6,893 bases of DNA from JAAGZL01 sp964628835 (lineage in GTDB: Bacteria; Pseudomonadota; Gammaproteobacteria; Chromatiales; Chromatiaceae): the NCBI GenBank assembly GCA_964628835.1, contig CAZVME010000112.1:1-6893 (forward strand), in the 5' to 3' direction. The first letter of the stretch is position 1. The number at the start of each line of letters is the position of its first letter. Positions 6,318 to 6,893 of the stretch are shown here, in pieces. The position numbers were made by a program, and so were the translations under genes. The notes beneath the pieces are model-generated. The model made no database searches and was not told where the DNA came from. It saw only the letters and a program-made list of their open reading frames with translations.

Positions 6318-6881
6318 ATGGTCATGAAAAGAACCATATTCCTGTTACTGGTCATAGCCGCAGCGTGGAAAATACTCTCAGATCCGGGGGCGGTAACCCT
6401 GGGACCAGGCGTCTATGCAAAAGAGTCACCGCGACAAACAGAATTCACCACTCCATCCAGCTTTGATCATGGTGATTACACCATCACCCCAATGGCTAAA
6501 TTTTGGATCAAGGCCAAAGTACTGTCTCGGGAGGAGTACGCCTTTGACCGGGAGGCGGATCTGTCGCCGGTGGATCTGGCCCTGGGCTGGGGCAATATGT
6601 CCGATGAGTCGGTTCTTGAGCAGATCGACATATCCCAAAGTGGACGCTGGTACCGCTGGCACACCAAGATCCTGCCAATACCGGTGCGCGAGATTGAGAC
6701 TCACAGTGCAAATATGCATCTGATCCCGGCGAATGCTGTGGTTGAATCACAGATAGATGAGGCACGTACTGGAGATATTATTGAGCTGACAGGCAAGCTG
6801 GTGGCGGTAAAGGCCTCAGATGGGTGGCGTTGGAAAAGCTCCATCGCTGCCAGCCATGGAGAGCGAAGCGAAGGCTGGTAA
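6318..6881 (+). CDS. Conserved membrane-anchored protein of unknown function
   Basis: A 187-residue protein with an N-terminal hydrophobic segment (about 5-18, after MVMKR), best read as a membrane anchor or uncleaved signal, with the rest outside the cytoplasmic membrane. The body contains YTITPMAKFWIKAKVLSREE (54-73), FDREADLSPVDLALGWGNMS (76-95), DISQSGRWYRWHTK (104-117) and IETHSANMHLIPAN (126-139). From memory, these blocks recur in an uncharacterised protein family of proteobacteria; I know of no assigned reaction, and no catalytic motif is evident. Relatives, as I recall, end with a segment like SSLTR-DTG-GACEL. Here the protein runs SSIAASHGERSEGW and stops, so the last segment may be missing or replaced. 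No clear Shine-Dalgarno precedes either ATG (6318 or 6324). It follows fumC on the same strand after a 63-base gap with an inverted repeat, and co-transcription is uncertain. Confidence 0.78.
   Translation: MVMKRTIFLLLVIAAAWKILSDPGAVTLGPGVYAKESPRQTEFTTPSSFDHGDYTITPMAKFWIKAKVLSREEYAFDREADLSPVDLALGWGNMSDESVLEQIDISQSGRWYRWHTKILPIPVREIETHSANMHLIPANAVVESQIDEARTGDIIELTGKLVAVKASDGWRWKSSIAASHGERSEGW
6850..6878. repeat. Small palindrome over the last codons of the membrane-anchored protein gene
   Basis: CCAGCC (6850-6855) and GGCTGG (6873-6878) form a six-pair GC-rich stem around a 17-base loop containing GAGCGAAGCGAA. The stem ends right at the TAA stop (6879-6881). No T-run follows within the window. 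It coincides with the part of the protein that departs from what is expected of the family. Confidence 0.45.
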
Positions 6882-6893
6882 ACCCCGGTAGTC

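Overview
This window reads as a chromosomal housekeeping segment from a proteobacterium. The best guess is a gammaproteobacterium with sulfur metabolism. That rests on an ETHE1-type persulfide dioxygenase, an AcnA-type aconitase, a class II fumarase, and the bacterial style of ribosome binding sites. The species cannot be fixed from the sequence. No transposase, phage gene, CRISPR array, tRNA or rRNA was seen.

Layout, left to right. Bases 1-177 are the 3' end of a LysR/OxyR-like regulator on the + strand. It runs tail to tail, with 8 bases between, into an iron-dependent persulfide dioxygenase on the - strand (186-884). A divergent intergenic region (885-1047) separates that gene from a small cytoplasmic two-TPR protein (1048-1359). 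The 280-base gap 1360-1639 holds two structures that no gene explains: a 102-base element with 25-base near-perfect inverted ends, starting one base after the TPR stop codon, and a bulged hairpin just upstream of the next ribosome binding site. Next come a rubrerythrin-like diiron protein with a GTG start (1640-2122), aconitase acnA (2154-4826) and fumarase fumC (4869-6254). Gaps of 31 and 42 bases suggest the three are co-transcribed. After a further inverted repeat (6257-6309) comes a conserved membrane-anchored protein of unknown function (6318-6881), whose C-terminus looks unusual.

How the genes may work together. AcnA and FumC catalyse two TCA-cycle steps: citrate to isocitrate, and fumarate to malate. 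AcnA carries an oxidant-sensitive [4Fe-4S] cluster, class II fumarase needs no iron-sulfur cluster, and rubrerythrin-like proteins are commonly linked to peroxide or iron handling. A diiron protein directly upstream of acnA therefore makes a plausible oxidative-stress and iron-linked TCA operon. The left end (peroxide-type regulator plus persulfide dioxygenase) has a redox and sulfur theme, but a shared circuit is inference only.

No clearly new multi-gene system is visible. The most interesting unexplained item is the 102-base inverted-repeat element at 1361-1462.
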